Source: Bdellovibrio svalbardensis (GTDB lineage: Bacteria > Bdellovibrionota > Bdellovibrionia > Bdellovibrionales > Bdellovibrionaceae). Taken from it: a stretch of DNA of 64,000 bases. Positions 7,822 through 15,937 of this stretch are shown piece by piece. The notes below the pieces were generated by a model, which was not told the origin of the DNA, searched no databases, and was given only the letters and a program-made list of their open reading frames with translations. The stretch covers positions 558,001-622,000 of the forward strand of contig NZ_JANRMI010000001.1 in the NCBI RefSeq assembly GCF_029531655.1, in the 5' to 3' direction. Each line of letters opens with the position of its first letter. Positions within the stretch are counted from its first letter, which is position 1. The translations under genes and the position numbers were made by a program.

Positions 7822-8934
7822 GTGGATCGGCAGAATAGCATAACGCTTCAAAGCTTTACAAACTTTTTACGGTCAGGGGCCCTCTTGCGACATGAGGGCC
7901 AATGGATCCTCATTGAAGGCCCATTTGAACCTGTAAAAAATGCCAATTCGTCAGCTAATTCATCAGAGATTTCAGTATTTTGGCCCGATTTTTATGAACT
8001 CGAAGGCAAGCCCCTTTTTCAAGGAACTGTCACGTACGAACTAAAGAGCTCTGACATTCAGCAGATTTGCGAGAGTTATTTGCGCGCGAATGCAGTGAGT
8101 GACGGCCCCCAAAGCAAAATCCTAGGCAAGGCGCCATGGCGTGAGCCTCTGCAAGAGCACTTCGCGACGGCCTTAATTAGCATGCTTGCAAAAATCAAAG
8201 ATGGTGAAATTCAAAAAGCAGTTCCGGCGGTGTTTGCGCGAACTGCACAAACAGTGAGTCCCCATGACCTCGCGCAGATGATTTTCAATCTAAGCAAAGC
8301 GCCTGAGACTTTGCATGTCTATGGGTTCTGGCAAAACGGCGAAGGCGTGCTGGGGGCGACTCCCGAGGTGTTGTTCGATTTTGATTTCGGAATTTTGAAA
8401 ACCATGGCCTTGGCAGGCACGTGTCCAAAAAGTGAAAGCACAGAACGTGAATCCTTGCTTAAAGATCCGAAAGAAATGCAAGAGCATGGCTTGGTTGTTG
8501 AGGATCTAAAAAGTCGTTTGGCAAAATGGGGATCTGTGAAAACAGAGGGCCCAAAGATTTTAGAGCTTCCGACTTTGTTCCATCTCAAAACAGACTTTGT
8601 GGTGAAATGTCATGCAACGCCCAATTTCAGGAAACTGACTGAAGAGCTTCATCCGACTCCAGCATTGGGAGTGGCCCCACGTTCTGCGGGTTACAAGTGG
8701 ATGGCCGAGTACCCAGGTCAAGAGGGACGCCGAGGATTCGGAGGTCCATTCGCCTTTTTCGACCAGAATAAGGCTCTGTGTCTTGTCGGCATTCGAAATT
8801 TACAGTGGAATAGCGAGGAAGCCATGATTGGTTCAGGGTGCGGCGTTGTTGCTGCCAGTGAATTGGATCGCGAGTGGCGAGAACTCTTTCAAAAACGTTT
8901 ATCAGTGAAAAAGATTTTGGGGCTTGAATTATGA
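7822..8934 (+). CDS. menF: Isochorismate synthase
   Basis: MenF converts chorismate to isochorismate, committing it to menaquinone. The 370 residues have a short N-terminal lobe and the chorismate-binding core: IQKAVPAVFAR, GVLGATPEVLF, LKTMALAGTCP, the metal-binding segment KEMQEHGLVVEDL, LFHLKTDF, HPTPALGV and a final GSGCGVVAASELDREWREL. The start is GTG with GAGGG six bases upstream. The stop overlaps the menD ATG, as expected for translational coupling. Anthranilate and salicylate synthases share this fold, but the menD-menH neighbours settle the role. Confidence 0.92.
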   Translation: MDRQNSITLQSFTNFLRSGALLRHEGQWILIEGPFEPVKNANSSANSSEISVFWPDFYELEGKPLFQGTVTYELKSSDIQQICESYLRANAVSDGPQSKILGKAPWREPLQEHFATALISMLAKIKDGEIQKAVPAVFARTAQTVSPHDLAQMIFNLSKAPETLHVYGFWQNGEGVLGATPEVLFDFDFGILKTMALAGTCPKSESTERESLLKDPKEMQEHGLVVEDLKSRLAKWGSVKTEGPKILELPTLFHLKTDFVVKCHATPNFRKLTEELHPTPALGVAPRSAGYKWMAEYPGQEGRRGFGGPFAFFDQNKALCLVGIRNLQWNSEEAMIGSGCGVVAASELDREWRELFQKRLSVKKILGLEL

Positions 8935-10502
8935 CAAATATGGAACTTGCAGCAAAGGTCATTCAGGAGTTAGTGGACACTGGAGTTCGCGAATTTGTTT
9001 TATGTGCTGGAGCTCGAAACAGTCCCTTGGTGCATATTCTTGACGAGAATAAAAATCTTAAAGTTTATACGTTCTTTGAAGAGCGTTCTGCAGCTTTCTT
9101 TGCCTTGGGGCGAATCGCCAGCAGTCGTCGTCCGGTCGCAATCTTCACAACCTCTGGAACTGCCGTTGCAGAGCTTTTGCCAGCTGCAGTTGAGGGCACT
9201 TATTCATCTTTGCCATTGATCATGATTACTGCGGATCGTCCGAAGCACTATCGTGGCAGTGGGGCTCCGCAAACGATAGAGCAAGTTGGGATTTTTTCAT
9301 ACTACAATGAAGTGGCTTTGGATCTGGATGCAGAGAATTCGCATCTTTCTTTCAAAAGTCTTTCATGGAAAAAACCAATTCACGTCAACGTCAGTTTTGA
9401 AGAGCCTTTGATTGATGGGCCGGTTCCGCAAATTAAGATTCCAGCAGTCGCAGAGCGCACCAAGCTTCCAGGACAGACTCCACTTGGAACTTTGAAAGAG
9501 ATGGAAACTTTCTTGAATACTCACAAACCTTTGGTGATCGTGGGGATTCTTCCAGAAAAAGCTTATGGCACCGTTTTGGAGTTTTTGAAACAATACAAAG
9601 CGCCAGTTTATGCGGAAGGCATCTCAAGTCTTCGTGGGCATCCAGAGCTTCAGGATATTTTGATTCAATCCGGAGAACAGATGATTCACCGAATTCTGCA
9701 ATCTGGGGAGTGCGATTCCATCTTGCGCATCGGTGGCGTTCCTACGGTGCGTTTGTGGCGCGATCTTGAAGATAAATATAGAAAAATCCCGGTTTTCTCG
9801 GTCAGCTTTAATCACTACACGGGTTTAAGTCGTGAAGTCCAACACGTTAATTCATTGGATTTGCTAAGTCAGGTGGAGTTCACCTCGAAGCAACATGAAA
9901 ATGTAAAAGTGAATTTTGATGATGCTGCCCAAGCAGCCAAAGTCAGAGCTTTGCTGATGAAATATCCTGAGTCTGAGCAGGGTATGATTTATTCTTTGTC
10001 GAAGAAAATGAAAAAAAGCTCTGTGTATCTTGGAAATTCACTACCGATTCGTGAGTGGGATTCTTGTGCAGATCAGGATTCGCCTCCTTTGCGTGTAGCT
10101 GCGAATCGCGGAGCAAATGGTATCGACGGACAGATCTCGACGTTCATGGGCTGGGCTCATCCAGAGACTGAAAATTGGTGCCTTGTTGGGGATTTGACAG
10201 CAATGTATGATTTATCGGCACTTTGGGTCACTTCTCAGGTCGATGCTCAGAAGTTCCGTATTGTCGTTATCAACAATGGTGGGGGACAAATCTTCTCTCG
10301 CATGTTCAAAAAAGAGATTTTCATAAACAAACACCAGATTTCTTTCGAATCTTGGGCAAAGATGTGGAATTGGTCTTATCAGCAGTGGCATAATATTCCA
10401 GTAACAACTGAGTTGGCTGATAAACAGATCATCGAACTTTTGCCGAATGCGCAACAAACGCAGGATTTTTGGAAGGAGCTGGAAGCTCTGTGGAAAGAGT
10501 AA
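8931..10502 (+). CDS. menD: SEPHCHC synthase (2-oxoglutarate decarboxylase, menaquinone)
   Basis: A thiamine-diphosphate enzyme that adds a succinyl group from 2-oxoglutarate to isochorismate. The N-terminal pyrimidine-binding domain reads VREFVLCAGARNSPLVH, with the MenD-type FFEERSAAFFALGRI and ITADRPKHYRGSGAPQTIEQVG. The C-terminal domain has ANRGANGIDGQISTFMGWA and LVGDLTAMYDLSAL, then VINNGGGQIFS, completing the GDL...NN thiamine-diphosphate motif. At 523 residues it is slightly shorter than the E. coli enzyme (~556). It overlaps menF at its start and menH at its end. Confidence 0.95.
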   Translation: MTNMELAAKVIQELVDTGVREFVLCAGARNSPLVHILDENKNLKVYTFFEERSAAFFALGRIASSRRPVAIFTTSGTAVAELLPAAVEGTYSSLPLIMITADRPKHYRGSGAPQTIEQVGIFSYYNEVALDLDAENSHLSFKSLSWKKPIHVNVSFEEPLIDGPVPQIKIPAVAERTKLPGQTPLGTLKEMETFLNTHKPLVIVGILPEKAYGTVLEFLKQYKAPVYAEGISSLRGHPELQDILIQSGEQMIHRILQSGECDSILRIGGVPTVRLWRDLEDKYRKIPVFSVSFNHYTGLSREVQHVNSLDLLSQVEFTSKQHENVKVNFDDAAQAAKVRALLMKYPESEQGMIYSLSKKMKKSSVYLGNSLPIREWDSCADQDSPPLRVAANRGANGIDGQISTFMGWAHPETENWCLVGDLTAMYDLSALWVTSQVDAQKFRIVVINNGGGQIFSRMFKKEIFINKHQISFESWAKMWNWSYQQWHNIPVTTELADKQIIELLPNAQQTQDFWKELEALWKE

Positions 10503-11257
10503 ATCTTTTCTTTCTTCACGGGTTCTTAGGAAGACCCACTGACTGGGAGGCTGTGAAAGCAGCCTTACCAAAGAGTGATCGTTTGACGATCTATACGCCC
10601 GACTATTTCAAAGAGAAGAATCTAAATCCCAATCATAATTTCACAAGCTGGGCTCAGAATTTCAATCGCTGGGTGCAGATGGAGACCAACGGCACAGATC
10701 GCAACGTGTTGGTTGGATACTCTCTGGGAGGCCGTCTCGCTTTGCACGCTCTCGAACAGAAGCCAGCACTTTGGTATAAAACGATTTTGATTTCTACGAA
10801 TCCCGGTTTCAATGATCCTCTCAAAGCTTTTGATCCGAGCTCTGAAGACCGCCGCTTGCGCTGGATGAATGACTCCTATTGGGCGGAGGAATTTTTGAAA
10901 TCTTCGTGGGAAACTCTTTTACGCAATTGGAATGCGCAACCGGTTTTTGGCGGAGGCGAGGAAGAACCTCAGCGTATTGAAAAAGAATATTCACGCGAGG
11001 CTCTGGGTTTGGCTTTGACGAACTGGTCCCTGGCTCAACAGAAAAACATGCGCCCTTTGCTTCAGGAGCTTTCTTCTAAGATTTGTTTTGCAGTGGGGGA
11101 GCGCGATGAGAAATTCGTGGCCTTGGCAGAACAACTCAGACGAGATATCGGCAATCTGAGGGTGGAATTGATCCCTGAAGCATCACATCGAGTTCTTTTC
11201 GATCGCCCCAAGGATCTGGCAGAGAAAATTAAATCACTTATTCAGCAATTGCTTTGA
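10490..11257 (+). CDS. menH: Alpha/beta hydrolase, probable SHCHC synthase
   Basis: An alpha/beta-hydrolase of 255 residues in the MenH position directly after menD. LFFLHGFLGRPTDWEAV holds the oxyanion HG motif; VLVGYSLGGRLALHAL holds the nucleophile elbow (G-Y-S-L-G); the late Asp is near VGERDEKF and the His is in EASHRVLFDRP. MenH removes pyruvate from SEPHCHC to give SHCHC. I start it at GTG 10490, 11 bases after AGGAG and inside the end of menD; an upstream TTG at 10469 is in frame but lacks a site. menC and menE are not in this window. The last 24 bases overlap, antisense, the end of the next gene. Confidence 0.85.
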   Translation: MERVNLFFLHGFLGRPTDWEAVKAALPKSDRLTIYTPDYFKEKNLNPNHNFTSWAQNFNRWVQMETNGTDRNVLVGYSLGGRLALHALEQKPALWYKTILISTNPGFNDPLKAFDPSSEDRRLRWMNDSYWAEEFLKSSWETLLRNWNAQPVFGGGEEEPQRIEKEYSREALGLALTNWSLAQQKNMRPLLQELSSKICFAVGERDEKFVALAEQLRRDIGNLRVELIPEASHRVLFDRPKDLAEKIKSLIQQLL

Positions 11258-12091
11258 GGCTTCGCTGATCCACGGAAGATATTCAGAGACATTGATATAA
11301 ATCGACTTCTCGGTGCAGAAGTCTTTCTGCTCGAGATAGTTTTCCTTTTCGTCGCCGCTCAACTCTTTAGGGACCGTCCATAGCATTGCAGAGGCAATGC
11401 CTACAACATAGTAGTCACTTTGACTTTTTATCAGCGCGGGACCGCCAGAGTCGCCGTTGCAAATTCCGACACCAGAGCTTTGATCAACACGGAACTGCTT
11501 TTTGTCTGCGCTTACACTGTCGACTTGAAGCCCGACATGGCGGAGTTGGCCGGCGCCTTGAATATCACCTTCGGCAGAGGCTTTTTTGCCGGTAATTCGG
11601 CCATAGCCCAAAGCCAGAAAGAGTTGCTGAGGCTGAATATTGAGATTGGATTTTGTTGGCAGGCGGGCAGGGAAAAATCCATTCGGTAAATTTCCTTTGA
11701 AACTGACCAGTGCCAAGTCATTGCGTTCTTCTGCCCCCGCCTTATTGTAGCGATCGTGAACCACGATGTCGTCACTGTTGCGCAAATCATAAGGTCCCAT
11801 CACAGGATTATTTCCGAAAGCGATCGTGATGCCCTTCTTGTTGGGGCCGATGCAGTGAGCAGCTGTGAGAATAAGATTTTCTGAAATCAGGGTGCCGGTG
11901 CAGGACATTTTTGTGCTGCCGTCATACAGAAAGGCAACTGTGCGACCAGCTATATTGTTGGTATCTGTTTCTGTTCCGCCAACGATAGCACTACTTTGTG
12001 CATTCAATGCCGTAACAGGGCTGCTATTTTTTTGGCAACCACAAAGAATAAAAACGACTAAAGAGCCGACTAACAACAAATTCGTTTTCAT
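11234..12091 (-). CDS. Secreted S1-family serine protease, lipoprotein
   Basis: A chymotrypsin-fold protease of 285 residues. The signal MKTNLLLVGSLVVFILCGC ends in a lipobox, Cys19. The mature chain starts near IVGGTE, the usual activation-site sequence. The triad is visible: His79 in LTAAHC, Asp125 in NDLAL and Ser215 in GDSGGP. The position six residues before the Ser, which is Asp in trypsin, is Gly209 here, so cleavage after Arg/Lys is not expected. It is probably anchored in the outer membrane and used in prey or protein digestion; the substrate is unknown. The end overlaps menH on the opposite strand. A second S1 gene follows on the same strand upstream. Confidence 0.88.
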   Translation of the reverse strand: MKTNLLLVGSLVVFILCGCQKNSSPVTALNAQSSAIVGGTETDTNNIAGRTVAFLYDGSTKMSCTGTLISENLILTAAHCIGPNKKGITIAFGNNPVMGPYDLRNSDDIVVHDRYNKAGAEERNDLALVSFKGNLPNGFFPARLPTKSNLNIQPQQLFLALGYGRITGKKASAEGDIQGAGQLRHVGLQVDSVSADKKQFRVDQSSGVGICNGDSGGPALIKSQSDYYVVGIASAMLWTVPKELSGDEKENYLEQKDFCTEKSIYINVSEYLPWISEASKQLLNK

Positions 12092-12107
12092 GGGTATGGA
12101 AATAACA

Positions 12108-12137
12108 AAAGGGCTGCTAGTTGAGTAGCAGCCCTTT
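12108..12137 (-). terminator. Terminator between the two S1 protease genes
   Basis: AAAGGGCTGCT and AGCAGCCCTTT form 11-bp arms around an 8-base loop. On the minus strand the hairpin is followed by TTGTTATTT. It ends the upstream protease message before the next gene starts at 12091. Confidence 0.7.
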
Positions 12138-12174
12138 GAGTATTGAAAAGTCTTCTTAACAGTTTGGGAACTAA

Positions 12175-13146
12175 CTAGTTGCCGTTTGTTGCAACATTGT
12201 TAAGTCTGTTTGGATCCGTCAAAGATGTGACCATTTTTTTAGCAGTTTGGCTGATCCATACTTTGTAAGCGTAAGCGTTTGTGTAGACTGCATTTTTAGA
12301 ACAGTCATTTCTTGGGTCATTGGCTCCGCGGCTTGTAACACCCCAAAGGTACAATTTACCTTTGATGGCAACATAAGCTGGGCCGCCAGAGTCACCGTGA
12401 CAAGCGCCAGTACCTGAAGTTTGGTCCAAAAGAACCTCTGTCATGCCGTGTTTGTTGTCGGCAATTTTCACTGCAGTTTTGCGAAGAACGCCAGATCCAG
12501 GCATTGCCACTTCAGCACAATTTGTAAGGTTCATTGGATCATCACAAACCACTTTGCCGGTTTGAATCGCATTGATCAAATCAGGGTAAGTGTTTTTATC
12601 AATCGGTGTTTGGACAACTTTATTTGTGCCGTAACCTGCAAGTAAAACCGTAGTTCCATTTTTAAGTGCAGACATGTCAGTCAGGAAAGTCGCCGGAACG
12701 AAGCCTTTTGGAACACTTCCTTGGAAGTGTATAAGCGCGATATCGCCTTGATCTTTCTGAGCAGTCTGACGAGTTGCCCAGTATGGAGAAACTTGCGCCG
12801 CATCGACAGGACGAGATTGGCTTTCAGAAGCTGAGTCGATATCTGGAGCAAAAATGATTGTCATGTATTTATCTACACAGTGAGCAGCCGTTAGAACCAG
12901 GTTTCCTGGAAGAAGAGATCCTGTGCAGATCGCTCCGCCGTTTTCATCGTCATTTTGAGAGTAAATTGCGACGATGCTTTTTGCGATCGCCTCGTTAGGG
13001 GCAACTAGTTTGCCGTCAATAATTGCTGACGAATCAAGTTGTGAGTTGGAAGTTTGAAGCTGTGAAGTTTCGCTGTTTTGTGGAGTGCAGGCAGCGAAAG
13101 AAAGTGTTGAAAGAACCCCTACGATCAGACTTTTATTCAGTCCCAC
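12175..13146 (-). CDS. Secreted S1-family serine protease, lipoprotein
   Basis: A second chymotrypsin-fold protease, 323 residues, with a lipobox FAAC at Cys20. The propeptide ends near IIDGKLV. The triad lies in LTAAHC, GDIALIHF and GDSGGP. As in the neighbour, the residue six before the catalytic Ser is Gly, not the Asp of trypsin. Extra Cys pairs (VVCDDPMNLTNC, NDCSK) suggest added disulfides. It resembles the downstream protease in layout but is not a close copy, so an old duplication is likely. A terminator separates the two. It could act on the cell surface during predation or scavenging; this is inferred. Confidence 0.87.
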   Translation of the reverse strand: MGLNKSLIVGVLSTLSFAACTPQNSETSQLQTSNSQLDSSAIIDGKLVAPNEAIAKSIVAIYSQNDDENGGAICTGSLLPGNLVLTAAHCVDKYMTIIFAPDIDSASESQSRPVDAAQVSPYWATRQTAQKDQGDIALIHFQGSVPKGFVPATFLTDMSALKNGTTVLLAGYGTNKVVQTPIDKNTYPDLINAIQTGKVVCDDPMNLTNCAEVAMPGSGVLRKTAVKIADNKHGMTEVLLDQTSGTGACHGDSGGPAYVAIKGKLYLWGVTSRGANDPRNDCSKNAVYTNAYAYKVWISQTAKKMVTSLTDPNRLNNVATNGN

Positions 13147-13245
13147 TTAATCCCCCCGGATAGTGCTGCATCGCGATGCGCGGTGCGTGAAGTGAATAAA
13201 CCCAATTTGGCACCGGTTTACAACAAATTAATACTTATGCCTGAT

Positions 13246-13271
13246 ATAAGCGCTCTCGAAAGAGCGCTTAT
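13246..13271 (-). terminator. Hairpin after the prolyl aminopeptidase gene
   Basis: ATAAGCGCTCT and AGAGCGCTTAT make 11-bp arms around a 4-base loop, 12 bases past the peptidase stop. There is no strong T run, so termination may be weak; the hairpin also lies in the leader region of the downstream protease gene. Confidence 0.5.
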
Positions 13272-13282
13272 TCATGAAGTTC

Positions 13283-14242
13283 TTACAGGGATCTGCAGGC
13301 GTCTGTCGCTTCTATTAGAGCTGAGCGAGTTCCGGGCTCCGCAGCCGCATGTCCGGAATCTGCGATGATTGTAAATTTTGCTTCTGGCCATGCCTTATGA
13401 AGTTCCCAAGCTGACTTCGCCGGGCACACCACATCGTAACGACCCTGAACGATGAATCCAGGGATGTGGCGAATCTTATCGACATTCTCAAGAAGCCAAT
13501 TGTTGGTCTTAAAGAAAGCGTTATTAGTGAAGTAGTGACACTCAATACGCGCAAAGCTCAACGCAAAATCAGGATCATCGAATTCATCAACAGCACTTGG
13601 ATCCATATACAAACGAGAAGTTGCCGCTTCCCATTTACTCCACGCCGTCGCAGCTTCCAAACGGATGTGGGCATCGTGATGTGTGAGGCGTTTGTAGTAG
13701 GCGCTGACTAGATCATGACGTTCATTTTCAGGAATTGGTTTTAAGTATTCATCCCAGACATCAGGGAAAATTTGCGAAGCACCTTCCTGATAAAACCATT
13801 TAATTTCTGATGGACGGCACAGGAAAATTCCACGCAAGACGAGGGCTTTCACTCTGTCCGGATGAGTGATTGCATAGGCCAATGCCAATGTCGAACCCCA
13901 ACTGCCGCCGAAAACAACCCATTTGTCGATTTTCAAAAACTCACGAATGGTTTCCGTGTCCTTGACGAGATCCCAAGTCGTATTTTCACGAAGCTCTGCA
14001 CAGGGAGTGGATTGTCCTGAACCGCGTTGATCGAACAAGACGATGCGATATATTTTAGGATCGAAAAATCTGCGGTGATCTGGAGCCACTCCGCCGCCGG
14101 GCCCGCCGTGCAAGAAAACCACGGGTTTGCCTTGGGGATTGCCAACTTCTTCATAGTATAAATTATGAAGCTCTGAAACTTTGAGGAAGCCTTTGTTGTA
14201 CGGCTCAATGGGTGGATAGAATTCGCGAAGAGTTGCGGTCAT
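13283..14242 (-). CDS. pip: Prolyl aminopeptidase (proline iminopeptidase)
   Basis: An S33-family alpha/beta hydrolase of 319 residues that removes N-terminal proline from peptides. Key blocks are PVVFLHGGPGGG, IVLFDQRGSGQSTP, the nucleophile elbow VVFGGSWGSTLAL, VLRGIFLCRP, IVQGRYDVVCP (Asp) and IIADSGHAAAEPGT (His). The frame runs 50 codons further upstream, but the ATG at 14242 has AAAGGA just before it and starts on the family N-terminus (LREFYPPIEPY). No signal peptide is present, so it acts in the cytoplasm. It is the last gene of an add-DUF6624-pip operon. Confidence 0.93.
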   Translation of the reverse strand: MTATLREFYPPIEPYNKGFLKVSELHNLYYEEVGNPQGKPVVFLHGGPGGGVAPDHRRFFDPKIYRIVLFDQRGSGQSTPCAELRENTTWDLVKDTETIREFLKIDKWVVFGGSWGSTLALAYAITHPDRVKALVLRGIFLCRPSEIKWFYQEGASQIFPDVWDEYLKPIPENERHDLVSAYYKRLTHHDAHIRLEAATAWSKWEAATSRLYMDPSAVDEFDDPDFALSFARIECHYFTNNAFFKTNNWLLENVDKIRHIPGFIVQGRYDVVCPAKSAWELHKAWPEAKFTIIADSGHAAAEPGTRSALIEATDACRSL

Positions 14243-14279
14243 AAATTTCCTTTCACAGGTTTGATTCAAAATCGATTTA

Positions 14280-14876
14280 CTATTTAGTGCGCCATCCAAC
14301 TTTATGGGTCCACTCCAGATATTCTTGATAGCGCTTCTGGGGGTTCGGTGGATGGTATTCGCCGGTAAGGGGAGTGATGACCAGGCTTTCAATGGGATCC
14401 AAGTCCATGGCGGCTCGGCGTTTATTTAAATTTTCTTCATCTTCAACATCGGTGATACGCAGTATTCCGTTTTCATCCCAGTCGGCGTTGGTCGCGTAGA
14501 CTTGCTTTCGGCCCTCGTAAAAACGAATGCGATCAATGAGGGTCGCGACGTACATTTTGGGGACCTTGTTGGCCTTGGCCAGATCTTGCAAAATAACTTC
14601 CTGGGCCCGCATAAATTCAGGCAGGCTGATTGCGTGAAGAACTATTTTTATCGCGGCGGTGCAGACTTCTTTGCTGACCACGTCGGTGGTGGGGAAGCCC
14701 TTCTCGTCGATGATCTCTTTCAATTTGTGCGCATTCTTCAGATGAATTTTCTCCATCGCCGGATGATAGCCGTGAAAAAGCTCGCCGGTCTCGGCGAGGG
14801 CATCGCGCACCGCCTGATCTTCACGCATCATGTGCAATATTTCTTCGCCAATTTCAGTCCACGATTTGTTAGCCAT
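14280..14876 (-). CDS. DUF6624-like protein of unknown function
   Basis: A 198-residue soluble protein. The pattern MREDQAVRDAL, then KLKEIIDEKGFPTTDVVSKEV, HAISLPEFMRAQ, VATLIDRIRFYEGRKQVYATN and a tail with NLNKRRAAMDLDPIE resembles the DUF6624 family as I remember it; no activity is assigned to that family. The ATG overlaps the end of the adenosine deaminase gene by 8 bases. The longer open frame upstream is only a shadow of that gene. Placement between a deaminase and a peptidase suggests a nutrient-use role, but this is only context. Confidence 0.7.
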   Translation of the reverse strand: MANKSWTEIGEEILHMMREDQAVRDALAETGELFHGYHPAMEKIHLKNAHKLKEIIDEKGFPTTDVVSKEVCTAAIKIVLHAISLPEFMRAQEVILQDLAKANKVPKMYVATLIDRIRFYEGRKQVYATNADWDENGILRITDVEDEENLNKRRAAMDLDPIESLVITPLTGEYHPPNPQKRYQEYLEWTHKVGWRTK

Positions 14877-15900
14877 GATTGAAGAAGTCCTGTTTGAATC
14901 GAGCTTTTTCCTGGTCGGAAATAAAACTCGCGTTGAAGGCAATCTGGTTGCAGCGACGGAAGTCCTCTTCGCTGAAGTTATGCACGCGGTGAAGAACTTC
15001 ATAGTCATCGCTGAGGGTGGTTGCAAAGACACCAGGGTCATCCGAGTTGATGGTGACCAGGACACCGCTGTTGACGAGATTGCGAATTGGATGCGCTTCG
15101 TATGTTTCAAAAGACTGGGTGAGATAGTTGCTGATCGGGCATACTTCCAGAGGAATCTTATGATCGCGCACGAAATTAAGAATATTTAAATCTCTGACAA
15201 TTTGAATGCCGTGGCCGATGCGTTCGGCCCCTAAAATTTCAACGGAGTCTTTGACCCAGGACGCAGCCAGATCATTGGGTGTTTCGCCGGAATGCACAGT
15301 GATGTGAAGGCCGGCTTTCTTGGCTTTTTGGAAGAGAGGTGCAAAGGCTTTCGGATCAAAGCCTTCTTCATTATCTGCCAAGTCCAAAGCAATGAAGCTG
15401 TCTTTGTGATCGATAGCGAAATCCACAACCTTTTCCGCAATGTTGTAAGGTTTTACCCGCTGAACAATGCAGATCATTCCTACAGCCATGGCAAATTTCT
15501 TTTTTGCCATGTCGACACCTTTTGTCAGGGAGCGATGAATCTTCTCGAAGTCGAGTGAGGCGTGGCCATCTGCGATGAAGGTGGGTGCGTAACGAAGCTC
15601 CAAAAGACGGATTCCATCGTTGTAAGCATCTTCGCAGGCTTCAAATGCAATACGCGTGAGTATTTCTTCGCTGGCTAAAACTTTTTGTGCGTTGAGAAAT
15701 TTGCCGAGCACAGAACCCAGGTCTTTCATGGGTTTTGTGATAAGGAACTGGTCCTTTTGGCCTTGCGAAGTTGGGGCCAGCTGGATGCCAACTTGGGGGG
15801 CCAATTCAACCAGAGTGCTCCAACGCACTGAGCAGTCCAAATGCCTGTGCAGCTCGACTTTCAAAAGATCGCGAATGTTCTGGGAAAACAGTTTTTGCAT
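14869..15900 (-). CDS. add: Adenosine deaminase family protein
   Basis: A metal-dependent amidohydrolase of 343 residues. VELHRHLDCSVRW carries the HxH metal ligands, ITVHSGETP the third His and the catalytic Glu region, ERIGHGIQIV the next conserved block, PLEVCPISNYLT, and TINSDDPGVF the final metal-binding Asp. The family converts adenosine to inosine; related members act on adenine or aminofutalosine. The usual HLDG is HLDC here, a small departure at the substrate pocket, so the exact substrate is not certain. Classical men genes nearby argue against the futalosine route. It heads the add-DUF6624-pip operon and is divergent from transketolase. Confidence 0.85.
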   Translation of the reverse strand: MQKLFSQNIRDLLKVELHRHLDCSVRWSTLVELAPQVGIQLAPTSQGQKDQFLITKPMKDLGSVLGKFLNAQKVLASEEILTRIAFEACEDAYNDGIRLLELRYAPTFIADGHASLDFEKIHRSLTKGVDMAKKKFAMAVGMICIVQRVKPYNIAEKVVDFAIDHKDSFIALDLADNEEGFDPKAFAPLFQKAKKAGLHITVHSGETPNDLAASWVKDSVEILGAERIGHGIQIVRDLNILNFVRDHKIPLEVCPISNYLTQSFETYEAHPIRNLVNSGVLVTINSDDPGVFATTLSDDYEVLHRVHNFSEEDFRRCNQIAFNASFISDQEKARFKQDFFNHG

Positions 15901-15937
15901 TTGAAGTTCCTCGTCTTGGGAAGTAAAACATAACCCT

